A stretch of 64,000 nucleotides of DNA from positions 124,001 to 188,000 of the forward strand of contig JAZGUH010000328.1 of the NCBI GenBank assembly GCA_037893225.1, given 5' to 3'. The position numbers and the translations under genes are program-made. This document shows positions 46,037 to 59,569 of the stretch, piece after piece (the stretch's first letter is position 1; every line of letters starts with the position of its first letter). Below the pieces are notes generated by a model. That model did no database searches. It worked only from the letters and a program-made list of their open reading frames with translations, and had not been told where the DNA came from. Source of the DNA: Hippasteria phrygiana (lineage: Eukaryota; Echinodermata; Asteroidea; Valvatida; Goniasteridae).

Positions 46037-49000
46037 CCCCCAAACGCGCTTGGTCCCCCAAACGCCCTTGGTCCCCCAAACGCCCTTGGTCCCCCAAACG
46101 CCCTTGGTCCCCCAAACGCCCTTGGTCCCCCAAACGCCCTTGGTCCCCCAAACGCCCTTGGTCCCCCAAACGCCCTTGGTCCCCCAAACGCCCTTGGTCC
46201 CCCAAACGCCCTTGGTCCCCCAAACGCCCTTGGTCCCCCAAACGCCCTTGGTCCCCCAAACGCCCTTGGTCCCCCAAACGCCCTTGGTCCCCCAAACGCC
46301 CTTGGTCCCCCAAACGCCCTTGGTCCCCCAAACGCCCTTGGTCCCCCAAACGCCCTTGGTCCCCCAAACGCCCTTGGTCCCCCAAACGCCCTTGGTCCCC
46401 CAAACGCCCTTGGTCCCCCAAACGCCCTTGGTCCCCCAAACGCCCGTGGTCCCCCAAACGCCCGTGGTCCCCCAAACGCCCTTGGTCCCCCAAACGCCCT
46501 TGGTCCCCCAAACGCCCGTGGTCCCCCAAACGCCCTTGGTCCCCCAAACGCCCTTGGTCCCCCAAACGCCCTTGGTCCCCCAAACGCCCTTGGTCCCCCA
46601 AACGCCCTTGGTCCCCCAAACGCCCTTGGTCCCCCAAACGCCCTTGGTCCCCCAAACGCCCTTGGTCCCCCAAACGCCCTTGGTCCCCCAAACGCCCTTG
46701 GTCCCCCAAACGCCCTTGGTCCCCCAAACGCCCTTGGTCCCCCAAACGCCCTTGGTCCCCCAAACGCCCTTGGTCCCCCAAACGCCCTTGGTCCCCCAAA
46801 CGCCCTTGGTCCCCCAAACGCCCTTGGTCCCCCAAACGCCCTTGGTCCCCCAAACGCCCTTGGTCCCCCAAACGCCCTTGGTCCCCCAAACGCCCTTGGT
46901 CCCCCAAACGCCCTTGGTCCCCCAAACGCCCTTGGTCCCCCAAACGCCCTTGGTCCCCCAAACCCCCTTGGTCCCCCAAACGCCCTTGGTCCCCCAAACG
47001 CCCTTGGTCCCCCAAACGCCCTTGGTCCCCCAAACGCCCTTGGTCCCCCAAACGCCCTTGGTCCCCCAAACGCCCTTGGTCCCCCAAACCCCCTTGGTCC
47101 CCCAAACCCCCTTGGTCCCCCAAACCCCCTTGGTCCCCCAAACGCGCTTGGTCCCCCAAACGCGCTTGGTCCCCCAAACGCGCTTGGTCCCCCAAACGCG
47201 CTTGGTCCCCCAAACGCGCTTGGTCCCCCAAACGCGCTTGGTCCCCCAAACGCCCTTGGTCCCCCAAACGCCCTTGGTCCCCCAAACGCCCTTGGTCCCC
47301 CAAACGCCCTTGGTCCCCCAAACGGCCTTGGTCCCCCAAACGCCCTTGGTCCCCCAAACGCGCTTGGTCCCCCAAACGCGCTTGGTCCCCCAAACGCGCT
47401 TGGTCCCCCAAACGCCCTTGGTCCCCCAAACGCCCTTGGTCCCCCAAACGCCCTTGGTCCCCCAAACGCCCTTGGTCCCCCAAACGCCCTTGGTCCCCCA
47501 AACGCCCTTGGTCCCCCAAACCCCCTTGGTCCCCCAAACGCCCTTGGTCCCCCAAACGCCCTTGGTCCCCCAAACGCCCTTGGTCCCCCAAACGCCCTTG
47601 GTCCCCCAAACGCCCTTGGTCCCCCAAACGCCCTTGGTCCCCCAAACCCCCTTGGTCCCCCAAACCCCCTTGGTCCCCCAAACCCCCTTGGTCCCCCAAA
47701 CGCGCTTGGTCCCCCAAACGCGCTTGGTCCCCCAAACGCGCTTGGTCCCCCAAACGCGCTTGGTCCCCCAAACGCGCTTGGTCCCCCAAACGCGCTTGGT
47801 CCCCCAAACGCCCTTGGTCCCCCAAACGCCCTTGGTCCCCCAAACGCCCTTGGTCCCCCAAACGCCCTTGGTCCCCCAAACGGCCTTGGTCCCCCAAACG
47901 CCCTTGGTCCCCCAAACGCGCTTGGTCCCCCAAACGCGCTTGGTCCCCCAAACGCGCTTGGTCCCCCAAACGCCCTTGGTCCCCCAAACGCCCTTGGTCC
48001 CCCAAACGCCCTTGGTCCCCCAAACGCCCTTGGTCCCCCAAACGCCCTTGGTCCCCCAAACGCCCTTGGTCCCCCAAACGCCCTTGGTCCCCCAAACGCC
48101 CTTGGTCCCCCAAACGCCCTTGGTCCCCCAAACGCCCTTGGTCCCCCAAACGCCCTTGGTCCCCCAAACGCCCTTGGTCCCCCAAACGCCCTTGGTCCCC
48201 CAAACGCCCTTGGTCCCCCAAACGCCCTTGGTCCCCCAAACGCCCTTGGTCCCCCAAACGCCCTTGGTCCCCCAAACGCCCTTGGTCCCCCAAACGCCCT
48301 TGGTCCCCCAAACGCCCTTGGTCCCCCAAACGCCCTTGGTCCCCCAAACGCCCTTGGTCCCCCAAACGCCCTTGGTCCCCCAAACGCCCTTGGTCCCCCA
48401 AACGCCCTTGGTCCCCCAAACGCCCTTGGTCCCCCAAACCCCCTTGGTCCCCCAAACCCCCTTGGTCCCCCAAACCCCCTTGGTCCCCCAAACCCCCTTG
48501 GTCCCCCAAACCCCCTTGGTCCCCCAAACGCGCTTGGTCCCCCAAACGCGCTTGGTCCCCCAAACGCGCTTGGTCCCCCAAACGCGCTTGGTCCCCCAAA
48601 CGCGCTTGGTCCCCCAAACGCGCTTGGTCCCCCAAACGCCCTTGGTCCCCCAAACGCCCTTGGTCCCCCAAACGCCCTTGGTCCCCCAAACGCCCTTGGT
48701 CCCCCAAACGGCCTTGGTCCCCCAAACGCCCTTGGTCCCCCAAACGCGCTTGGTCCCCCAAACGCGCTTGGTCCCCCAAACGCGCTTGGTCCCCCAAACG
48801 CCCTTGGTCCCCCAAACGCCCTTGGTCCCCCAAACGCCCTTGGTCCCCCAAACGCCCTTGGTCCCCCAAACGCCCTTGGTCCCCCAAACGCCCTTGGTCC
48901 CCCAAACGCCCTTGGTCCCCCAAACGCCCTTGGTCCCCCAAACGCCCTTGGTCCCCCAAACGCCCTTGGTCCCCCAAACGCCCTTGGTCCCCCAAACGCC

Positions 49001-49044
49001 CTTGGTCCCCCAAACGCCCTTGGTCCCCCAAACGCCCTTGGTCC
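46037..49044 (+). repeat. 18-bp minisatellite array A15 (alpha family, 167 units)
   Basis: Block order is a1 s50 (g at 23, 24, 27) c1 s6 c3 a6 s4 n1 s1 a3 s6 c1 s6 c3 a6 s4 n1 s1 a3 s26 c5 a6 s4 n1 s1 a3 s14. Three alpha cores, 31 and 46 units apart. The last 85 units have the same block formula as the end of A16. Confidence 0.96.
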
Positions 49045-50458
49045 GCATTACGTGTGGATTTGTCCAGTTTACTTTGCTCGAAATTCCAGTTATTTCCAAT
49101 TATTGGACGGTAGAATAGTATATAATGTATCATGATGTACCATGAAGGAATAAAGAAATACATACATGCACTAAATGTGTCTTTCTTTGACCGTTTTCTA
49201 AACCCCGACATGACATCTCCGCTCCGCGCGATTTACCTTCCGAGCGATTTACCCTCCGCGCCGTACGTTGTCAAGTGCAAACAACGTCTTATTCCCAGTG
49301 TACAATGTACGTACCTACACGCTTGCGAACTCATCTTGAGATCGAGGGGTATGGCAATTGTTTGCAATAAGGTCAACCCCTGTAGCGCATCTGCGCGTGC
49401 GCGTTGCTTTGTTGCCAGCCTTGGTCAAGTGCAAGCAACCGCACTGAATGCCACCGTCTTTCGCAGTGTACAAGGCACACGTAGGTGTAGTTACGTGTAG
49501 TGAACTGCGTCTTGAGAAAAGATTAAAACACGTGCCGCGCATCCATTGTACATGTACATTGTGCAATGTCATGTAGTTTTCACAATATACGACACGATCG
49601 TTTGTTGACAGCTTGCATGTGATCGTCCATGGTATTATCATCTGTTACTAATAATCAACAAGGCTGAAATAGTAAACAAACGCTAGTCTTTCTCGAGTGC
49701 CATAAAGTAGCCAAATGAAGGTAAATGTCGTAAAACTCCAAATACTCAACGAGCGAAGGGAAGCCTTGTCAAACCGGTCCCCCGTTCCTGCCGCTCAATC
49801 CCGGCGGGCCCGATCCCGCGGCCCGGTGGCCCCGATCTCATGATGCCGTGGTGACTTCCGTCATGTATTATTTTTTTCCCGTTCTTCCGGTAATAGAAAA
49901 GTGACATCATCACGATAATATCGAATATCGCGATATTTTTCTGCCGATATTTCGGTATAAAAATAAATGGATATCGAACAGCCTTATTCCCTACCTTCCT
50001 GTTCATGTTAGGGGAAAACTGAAAATGCTCGAGTTGACAAGAAACTACTTTTACTGAAAATTCAAAAGAGAATTGGTCACGTGGCAATGCAAAAAACCAG
50101 ATATGGGACAAGTACACAAAAAGCAGAGTCCGTGAACCATGCTTTTTCAAGTACTAATCCAAAAGGGACACTAACCTTTTCCAGAAATGCTCTCTCAAGA
50201 GACCACAGCGCAGTTCACCTTGTCAACAATGGCCATGCCAACTTAATCATCCTTAAGTGTGAAGCTGCAGGTTGTCCTGTTTTGCCAGAATTCAGAGTGA
50301 GCACAATTACAGCATACGTTTCAATTAAAAATGAATTATAAAAGCAAAAAGTGTAGCATCAAAAAATGGTGAGCAATTTCAGTTATCAAACTTAATACTG
50401 GTGAGCAAAAAAGTTCTCCTTAATTACATTTTAAAGAAGACAATCCTTGTATGGGCCT
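49045..50458 (+). repeat. Spacer S15 (1,414 bp, alpha type)
   Basis: D=G, F=C, H=AGTTC, and T at site E (CAGCTTGCATG), shared only with S16. Confidence 0.96.
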
Positions 50459-53400
50459 CCCCCAAACGCGCTTGGTCCCCCAAACGCCCTTGGTCCCCCA
50501 AACGCCCTTGGTCCCCCAAACGCCCTTGGTCCCCCAAACGCCCTTGGTCCCCCAAACGCCCTTGGTCCCCCAAACGCCCTTGGTCCCCCAAACGCCCTTG
50601 GTCCCCCAAACGCCCTTGGTCCCCCAAACGCCCTTGGTCCCCCAAACGCCCTTGGTCCCCCAAACGCCCTTGGTCCCCCAAACGCCCTTGGTCCCCCAAA
50701 CGCCCTTGGTCCCCCAAACGCCCTTGGTCCCCCAAACGCCCTTGGTCCCCCAAACGCCCTTGGTCCCCCAAACGCCCTTGGTCCCCCAAACGCCCTTGGT
50801 CCCCCAAACGCCCTTGGTCCCCCAAACGCCCTTGGTCCCCCAAACGCCCGTGGTCCCCCAAACGCCCGTGGTCCCCCAAACGCCCTTGGTCCCCCAAACG
50901 CCCTTGGTCCCCCAAACGCCCGTGGTCCCCCAAACGCCCTTGGTCCCCCAAACGCCCTTGGTCCCCCAAACGCCCTTGGTCCCCCAAACGCCCTTGGTCC
51001 CCCAAACGCCCTTGGTCCCCCAAACGCCCTTGGTCCCCCAAACGCCCTTGGTCCCCCAAACGCCCTTGGTCCCCCAAACGCCCTTGGTCCCCCAAACGCC
51101 CTTGGTCCCCCAAACGCCCTTGGTCCCCCAAACGCCCTTGGTCCCCCAAACGCCCTTGGTCCCCCAAACGCCCTTGGTCCCCCAAACGCCCTTGGTCCCC
51201 CAAACGCCCTTGGTCCCCCAAACGCCCTTGGTCCCCCAAACGCCCTTGGTCCCCCAAACGCCCTTGGTCCCCCAAACGCCCTTGGTCCCCCAAACGCCCT
51301 TGGTCCCCCAAACGCCCTTGGTCCCCCAAACGCCCTTGGTCCCCCAAACGCCCTTGGTCCCCCAAACCCCCTTGGTCCCCCAAACGCCCTTGGTCCCCCA
51401 AACGCCCTTGGTCCCCCAAACGCCCTTGGTCCCCCAAACGCCCTTGGTCCCCCAAACGCCCTTGGTCCCCCAAACGCCCTTGGTCCCCCAAACCCCCTTG
51501 GTCCCCCAAACCCCCTTGGTCCCCCAAACCCCCTTGGTCCCCCAAACGCGCTTGGTCCCCCAAACGCGCTTGGTCCCCCAAACGCGCTTGGTCCCCCAAA
51601 CGCGCTTGGTCCCCCAAACGCGCTTGGTCCCCCAAACGCGCTTGGTCCCCCAAACGCCCTTGGTCCCCCAAACGCCCTTGGTCCCCCAAACGCCCTTGGT
51701 CCCCCAAACGCCCTTGGTCCCCCAAACGGCCTTGGTCCCCCAAACGCCCTTGGTCCCCCAAACGCGCTTGGTCCCCCAAACGCGCTTGGTCCCCCAAACG
51801 CGCTTGGTCCCCCAAACGCCCTTGGTCCCCCAAACGCCCTTGGTCCCCCAAACGCCCTTGGTCCCCCAAACGCCCTTGGTCCCCCAAACGCCCTTGGTCC
51901 CCCAAACGCCCTTGGTCCCCCAAACGCCCTTGGTCCCCCAAACGCCCTTGGTCCCCCAAACGCCCTTGGTCCCCCAAACGCCCTTGGTCCCCCAAACGCC
52001 CTTGGTCCCCCAAACGCCCTTGGTCCCCCAAACGCCCTTGGTCCCCCAAACGCCCTTGGTCCCCCAAACGCCCTTGGTCCCCCAAACGCCCTTGGTCCCC
52101 CAAACGCCCTTGGTCCCCCAAACGCCCTTGGTCCCCCAAACGCCCTTGGTCCCCCAAACGCCCTTGGTCCCCCAAACGCCCTTGGTCCCCCAAACGCCCT
52201 TGGTCCCCCAAACGCCCTTGGTCCCCCAAACGCCCTTGGTCCCCCAAACGCCCTTGGTCCCCCAAACCCCCTTGGTCCCCCAAACCCCCTTGGTCCCCCA
52301 AACCCCCTTGGTCCCCCAAACCCCCTTGGTCCCCCAAACGCGCTTGGTCCCCCAAACGCGCTTGGTCCCCCAAATGCGCTTGGTCCCCCAAACGCGCTTG
52401 GTCCCCCAAACGCGCTTGGTCCCCCAAACGCGCTTGGTCCCCCAAACGCGCTTGGTCCCCCAAACGCCCTTGGTCCCCCAAACGCCCTTGGTCCCCCAAA
52501 CGCCCTTGGTCCCCCAAACGCCCTTGGTCCCCCAAACGGCCTTGGTCCCCCAAACGCCCTTGGTCCCCCAAACGCGCTTGGTCCCCCAAACGCGCTTGGT
52601 CCCCCAAACGCGCTTGGTCCCCCAAACGCCCTTGGTCCCCCAAACGCCCTTGGTCCCCCAAACGCCCTTGGTCCCCCAAACGCCCTTGGTCCCCCAAACG
52701 CCCTTGGTCCCCCAAACGCCCTTGGTCCCCCAAACGCCCTTGGTCCCCCAAACGCCCTTGGTCCCCCAAACGCCCTTGGTCCCCCAAACGCCCTTGGTCC
52801 CCCAAACGCCCTTGGTCCCCCAAACGCCCTTGGTCCCCCAAACGCCCTTGGTCCCCCAAACGCCCTTGGTCCCCCAAACCCCCTTGGTCCCCCAAACGCC
52901 CTTGGTCCCCCAAACGCCCTTGGTCCCCCAAACGCCCTTGGTCCCCCAAACGCCCTTGGTCCCCCAAACGCCCTTGGTCCCCCAAACGCCCTTGGTCCCC
53001 CAAACCCCCTTGGTCCCCCAAACCCCCTTGGTCCCCCAAACCCCCTTGGTCCCCCAAACGCGCTTGGTCCCCCAAACGCGCTTGGTCCCCCAAACGCGCT
53101 TGGTCCCCCAAACGCGCTTGGTCCCCCAAACGCGCTTGGTCCCCCAAACGCGCTTGGTCCCCCAAACGCCCTTGGTCCCCCAAACGCCCTTGGTCCCCCA
53201 AACGCCCTTGGTCCCCCAAACGCCCTTGGTCCCCCAAACGGCCTTGGTCCCCCAAACGCCCTTGGTCCCCCAAACGCGCTTGGTCCCCCAAACGCGCTTG
53301 GTCCCCCAAACGCGCTTGGTCCCCCAAACGCCCTTGGTCCCCCAAACGCCCTTGGTCCCCCAAACGCCCTTGGTCCCCCAAACGCCCTTGGTCCCCCAAA

Positions 53401-54402
53401 CGCCCTTGGTCCCCCAAACGCCCTTGGTCCCCCAAACGCCCTTGGTCCCCCAAACGCCCTTGGTCCCCCAAACGCCCTTGGTCCCCCAAACGCCCTTGGT
53501 CCCCCAAACGCCCTTGGTCCCCCAAACGCCCTTGGTCCCCCAAACGCCCTTGGTCCCCCAAACGCCCTTGGTCCCCCAAACGCCCTTGGTCCCCCAAACG
53601 CCCTTGGTCCCCCAAACGCCCTTGGTCCCCCAAACGCCCTTGGTCCCCCAAACGCCCTTGGTCCCCCAAACGCCCTTGGTCCCCCAAACGCCCTTGGTCC
53701 CCCAAACGCCCTTGGTCCCCCAAACGCCCTTGGTCCCCCAAACGCCCTTGGTCCCCCAAACGCCCTTGGTCCCCCAAACGCCCTTGGTCCCCCAAACCCC
53801 CTTGGTCCCCCAAACCCCCTTGGTCCCCCAAACCCCCTTGGTCCCCCAAACCCCCTTGGTCCCCCAAACCCCCTTGGTCCCCCAAACGCGCTTGGTCCCC
53901 CAAACGCGCTTGGTCCCCCAAACGCGCTTGGTCCCCCAAACGCGCTTGGTCCCCCAAACGCGCTTGGTCCCCCAAACGCGCTTGGTCCCCCAAACGCCCT
54001 TGGTCCCCCAAACGCCCTTGGTCCCCCAAACGCCCTTGGTCCCCCAAACGCCCTTGGTCCCCCAAACGGCCTTGGTCCCCCAAACGCCCTTGGTCCCCCA
54101 AACGCGCTTGGTCCCCCAAACGCGCTTGGTCCCCCAAACGCGCTTGGTCCCCCAAACGCCCTTGGTCCCCCAAACGCCCTTGGTCCCCCAAACGCCCTTG
54201 GTCCCCCAAACGCCCTTGGTCCCCCAAACGCCCTTGGTCCCCCAAACGCCCTTGGTCCCCCAAACGCCCTTGGTCCCCCAAACGCCCTTGGTCCCCCAAA
54301 CGCCCTTGGTCCCCCAAACGCCCTTGGTCCCCCAAACGCCCTTGGTCCCCCAAACGCCCTTGGTCCCCCAAACGCCCTTGGTCCCCCAAACGCCCTTGGT
54401 CC
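50459..54402 (+). repeat. 18-bp minisatellite array A16 (alpha family, 219 units, longest)
   Basis: Block order is a1 s49 (g at 22, 23, 26) c1 s6 c3 a6 s4 n1 s1 a3 s25 c4 a7 (third is t) s4 n1 s1 a3 s14 c1 s6 c3 a6 s4 n1 s1 a3 s26 c5 a6 s4 n1 s1 a3 s14. Four alpha cores. The first 120 units match A17 and the last 85 match A15, so it appears to be a fusion of two alpha arrays. Confidence 0.96.
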
Positions 54403-55816
54403 GCATTACGTGTGGATTTGTCCAGTTTACTTTGCTCGAAATTCCAGTTATTTCCAATTATTGGACGGTAGAATAGTATATAATGTATCATGATGTACCA
54501 TGAAGGAATAAAGAAATACATACATGCACTAAATGTGTCTTTCTTTGACCGTTTTCTAAACCCCGACATGACATCTCCGCTCCGCGCGATTTACCTTCCG
54601 AGCGATTTACCCTCCGCGCCGTACGTTGTCAAGTGCAAACAACGTCTTATTCCCAGTGTACAATGTACGTACCTACACGCTTGCGAACTCATCTTGAGAT
54701 CGAGGGGTATGGCAATTGTTTGCAATAAGGTCAACCCCTGTAGCGCATCTGCGCGTGCGCGTTGCTTTGTTGCCAGCCTTGGTCAAGTGCAAGCAACCGC
54801 ACTGAATGCCACCGTCTTTCGCAGTGTACAAGGCACACGTAGGTGTAGTTACGTGTAGTGAACTGCGTCTTGAGAAAAGATTAAAACACGTGCCGCGCAT
54901 CCATTGTACATGTACATTGTGCAATGTCATGTAGTTTTCACAATATACGACACGATCGTTTGTTGACAGCTTGCATGTGATCGTCCATGGTATTATCATC
55001 TGTTACTAATAATCAACAAGGCTGAAATAGTAAACAAACGCTAGTCTTTCTCGAGTGCCATAAAGTAGCCAAATGAAGGTAAATGTCGTAAAACTCCAAA
55101 TACTCAACGAGCGAAGGGAAGCCTTGTCAAACCGGTCCCCCGTTCCTGCCGCTCAATCCCGGCGGGCCCGATCCCGCGGCCCGGTGGCCCCGATCTCATG
55201 ATGCCGTGGTGACTTCCGTCATGTATTATTTTTTTCCCGTTCTTCCGGTAATAGAAAAGTGACATCATCACGATAATATCGAATATCGCGATATTTTTCT
55301 GCCGATATTTCGGTATAAAAATAAATGGATATCGAACAGCCTTATTCCCTACCTTCCTGTTCATGTTAGGGGAAAACTGAAAATGCTCGAGTTGACAAGA
55401 AACTACTTTTACTGAAAATTCAAAAGAGAATTGGTCACGTGGCAATGCAAAAAACCAGATATGGGACAAGTACACAAAAAGCAGAGTCCGTGAACCATGC
55501 TTTTTCAAGTACTAATCCAAAAGGGACACTAACCTTTTCCAGAAATGCTCTCTCAAGAGACCACAGCGCAGTTCACCTTGTCAACAATGGCCATGCCAAC
55601 TTAATCATCCTTAAGTGTGAAGCTGCAGGTTGTCCTGTTTTGCCAGAATTCAGAGTGAGCACAATTACAGCATACGTTTCAATTAAAAATGAATTATAAA
55701 AGCAAAAAGTGTAGCATCAAAAAATGGTGAGCAATTTCAGTTATCAAACTTAATACTGGTGAGCAAAAAAGTTCTCCTTAATTACATTTTAAAGAAGACA
55801 ATCCTTGTATGGGCCT
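54403..55816 (+). repeat. Spacer S16 (1,414 bp, alpha type)
   Basis: Same haplotype as S15 including site E = T, exactly 5,358 bp downstream of it. Confidence 0.96.
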
Positions 55817-58176
55817 CCCCCAAACGCGCTTGGTCCCCCAAACGCCCTTGGTCCCCCAAACGCCCTTGGTCCCCCAAACGCCCTTGGTCCCCCAAACGCC
55901 CTTGGTCCCCCAAACGCCCTTGGTCCCCCAAACGCCCTTGGTCCCCCAAACGCCCTTGGTCCCCCAAACGCCCTTGGTCCCCCAAACGCCCTTGGTCCCC
56001 CAAACGCCCTTGGTCCCCCAAACGCCCTTGGTCCCCCAAACGCCCTTGGTCCCCCAAACGCCCTTGGTCCCCCAAACGCCCTTGGTCCCCCAAACGCCCT
56101 TGGTCCCCCAAACGCCCTTGGTCCCCCAAACGCCCTTGGTCCCCCAAACGCCCTTGGTCCCCCAAACGCCCTTGGTCCCCCAAACGCCCTTGGTCCCCCA
56201 AACGCCCGTGGTCCCCCAAACGCCCGTGGTCCCCCAAACGCCCTTGGTCCCCCAAACGCCCTTGGTCCCCCAAACGCCCGTGGTCCCCCAAACGCCCTTG
56301 GTCCCCCAAACGCCCTTGGTCCCCCAAACGCCCTTGGTCCCCCAAACGCCCTTGGTCCCCCAAACGCCCTTGGTCCCCCAAACGCCCTTGGTCCCCCAAA
56401 CGCCCTTGGTCCCCCAAACGCCCTTGGTCCCCCAAACGCCCTTGGTCCCCCAAACGCCCTTGGTCCCCCAAACGCCCTTGGTCCCCCAAACGCCCTTGGT
56501 CCCCCAAACGCCCTTGGTCCCCCAAACGCCCTTGGTCCCCCAAACGCCCTTGGTCCCCCAAACGCCCTTGGTCCCCCAAACGCCCTTGGTCCCCCAAACG
56601 CCCTTGGTCCCCCAAACGCCCTTGGTCCCCCAAACGCCCTTGGTCCCCCAAACGCCCTTGGTCCCCCAAACGCCCTTGGTCCCCCAAACGCCCTTGGTCC
56701 CCCAAACGCCCTTGGTCCCCCAAACCCCCTTGGTCCCCCAAACGCCCTTGGTCCCCCAAACGCCCTTGGTCCCCCAAACGCCCTTGGTCCCCCAAACGCC
56801 CTTGGTCCCCCAAACGCCCTTGGTCCCCCAAACGCCCTTGGTCCCCCAAACCCCCTTGGTCCCCCAAACCCCCTTGGTCCCCCAAACCCCCTTGGTCCCC
56901 CAAACGCGCTTGGTCCCCCAAACGCGCTTGGTCCCCCAAACGCGCTTGGTCCCCCAAACGCGCTTGGTCCCCCAAACGCGCTTGGTCCCCCAAACGCGCT
57001 TGGTCCCCCAAACGCCCTTGGTCCCCCAAACGCCCTTGGTCCCCCAAACGCCCTTGGTCCCCCAAACGCCCTTGGTCCCCCAAACGGCCTTGGTCCCCCA
57101 AACGCCCTTGGTCCCCCAAACGCGCTTGGTCCCCCAAACGCGCTTGGTCCCCCAAACGCGCTTGGTCCCCCAAACGCCCTTGGTCCCCCAAACGCCCTTG
57201 GTCCCCCAAACGCCCTTGGTCCCCCAAACGCCCTTGGTCCCCCAAACGCCCTTGGTCCCCCAAACGCCCTTGGTCCCCCAAACGCCCTTGGTCCCCCAAA
57301 CGCCCTTGGTCCCCCAAACGCCCTTGGTCCCCCAAACGCCCTTGGTCCCCCAAACGCCCTTGGTCCCCCAAACGCCCTTGGTCCCCCAAACGCCCTTGGT
57401 CCCCCAAACGCCCTTGGTCCCCCAAACGCCCTTGGTCCCCCAAACGCCCTTGGTCCCCCAAACGCCCTTGGTCCCCCAAACGCCCTTGGTCCCCCAAACG
57501 CCCTTGGTCCCCCAAACGCCCTTGGTCCCCCAAACGCCCTTGGTCCCCCAAACGCCCTTGGTCCCCCAAACGCCCTTGGTCCCCCAAACGCCCTTGGTCC
57601 CCCAAACGCCCTTGGTCCCCCAAACCCCCTTGGTCCCCCAAACCCCCTTGGTCCCCCAAACCCCCTTGGTCCCCCAAACCCCCTTGGTCCCCCAAACGCG
57701 CTTGGTCCCCCAAACGCGCTTGGTCCCCCAAATGCGCTTGGTCCCCCAAACGCGCTTGGTCCCCCAAACGCGCTTGGTCCCCCAAACGCGCTTGGTCCCC
57801 CAAACGCGCTTGGTCCCCCAAACGCCCTTGGTCCCCCAAACGCCCTTGGTCCCCCAAACGCCCTTGGTCCCCCAAACGCCCTTGGTCCCCCAAACGGCCT
57901 TGGTCCCCCAAACGCCCTTGGTCCCCCAAACGCGCTTGGTCCCCCAAACGCGCTTGGTCCCCCAAACGCGCTTGGTCCCCCAAACGCCCTTGGTCCCCCA
58001 AACGCCCTTGGTCCCCCAAACGCCCTTGGTCCCCCAAACGCCCTTGGTCCCCCAAACGCCCTTGGTCCCCCAAACGCCCTTGGTCCCCCAAACGCCCTTG
58101 GTCCCCCAAACGCCCTTGGTCCCCCAAACGCCCTTGGTCCCCCAAACGCCCTTGGTCCCCCAAACGCCCTTGGTCC
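55817..58176 (+). repeat. 18-bp minisatellite array A17 (alpha family, 131 units)
   Basis: Block order is a1 s49 (g at 22, 23, 26) c1 s6 c3 a6 s4 n1 s1 a3 s25 c4 a7 (third is t) s4 n1 s1 a3 s11. Identical to the first 120 units of A16. Confidence 0.96.
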
Positions 58177-59569
58177 GCATTACGTGTGGATTTGTCCAGT
58201 TTACTTTGCTCGAAATTCCAGTTATTTCCAATTATTGGACGGTAGAATAGTATATAATGTATCATGATGTACCATGAAGGAATAAAGAAATACATACATG
58301 CACTAAATGTGTCTTTCTTTGACCGTTTTCTAAACCCCGACATGACATCTCCGCTCCGCGCGATTTACCTTCCGAGCGATTTACCCTCCGCGCCGTACGT
58401 TGTCAAGTGCAAACAACGTCTTATTCCCAGTGTACAATGTACGTACCTACACGCTTGCGAACTCATCTTGAGATCGAGGGGTATGGCAATTGTTTGCAAT
58501 AAGGTCAACCCCTGTAGCGCATCTGCGCGTGCGCGTTGCTTTGTTGCCAGCCTTGGTCAAGTGCAAGCAACCGCACTGAATGCCACCGTCTTTCGCAGTG
58601 TACAAGGCACACGTAGGTGTAGTTACGTGTAGTGAACTGCGTCTTGAGAAAAGATTAAAACACGTGCCGCGCATCCATTGTACATGTACATTGTGCAATG
58701 TCATGTAGTTTTCACAATATACGACACGATCGTTTGTTGACAGCTCGCATGTGATCGTCCATGGTATTATCATCTGTTACTAATAATCAACAAGGCTGAA
58801 ATAGTAAACAAACGCTAGTCTTTCTCGAGTGCCATAAAGTAGCCAAATGAAGGTAAATGTCGTAAAACTCCAAATACTCAACGAGCGAAGGGAAGCCTTG
58901 TCAAACCGGTCCCCCGTTCCTGCCGCTCAATCCCGGCGGGCCCGATCCCGCGGCCCGGTGGCCCCGATCTCATGATGCCGTGGTGACTTCCGTCATGTAT
59001 TATTTTTTTCCCGTTCTTCCGGTAATAGAAAAGTGACATCATCACGATAATATCGAATATCGCGATATTTTTCTGCCGATATTTCGGTATAAAAATAAAT
59101 GGATATCGAACAGCCTTATTCCCTACCTTCCTGTTCATGTTAGGGGAAAACTGAAAATGCTCGAGTTGACAAGAAACTACTTTTACTGAAAATTCAAAAG
59201 AGAATTGGTCACGTGGCAATGCAAAAAACCAGATATGGGACAAGTACACAAAAAGCAGAGTCCGTGAACCATGCTTTTTCAAGTACTAATCCAAAAGGGA
59301 CACTAACCTTTTCCAGAAATGCTCTCTCAAGAGACCACAGCGCAGTTCACCTTGTCAACAATGGCCATGCCAACTTAATCATCCTTAAGTGTGAAGCTGC
59401 AGGTTGTCCTGTTTTGCCAGAATTCAGAGTGAGCACAATTACAGCATACGTTTCAATTAAAAATGAATTATAAAAGCAAAAAGTGTAGCATCAAAAAATG
59501 GTGAGCAATTTCTGAGCAAAAAAGTTCTCCTTAATTACATTTTAAAGAAGACAATCCTTGTATGGGCCT
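58177..59569 (+). repeat. Spacer S17 (1,393 bp, alpha type, 21-bp deletion)
   Basis: D=G, E=C, F=C, H=AGTTC. A 21-bp deletion removes the stretch between GAGCAATTTC and TGAGCAAAA near 59,512, just upstream of the array. Confidence 0.96.
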
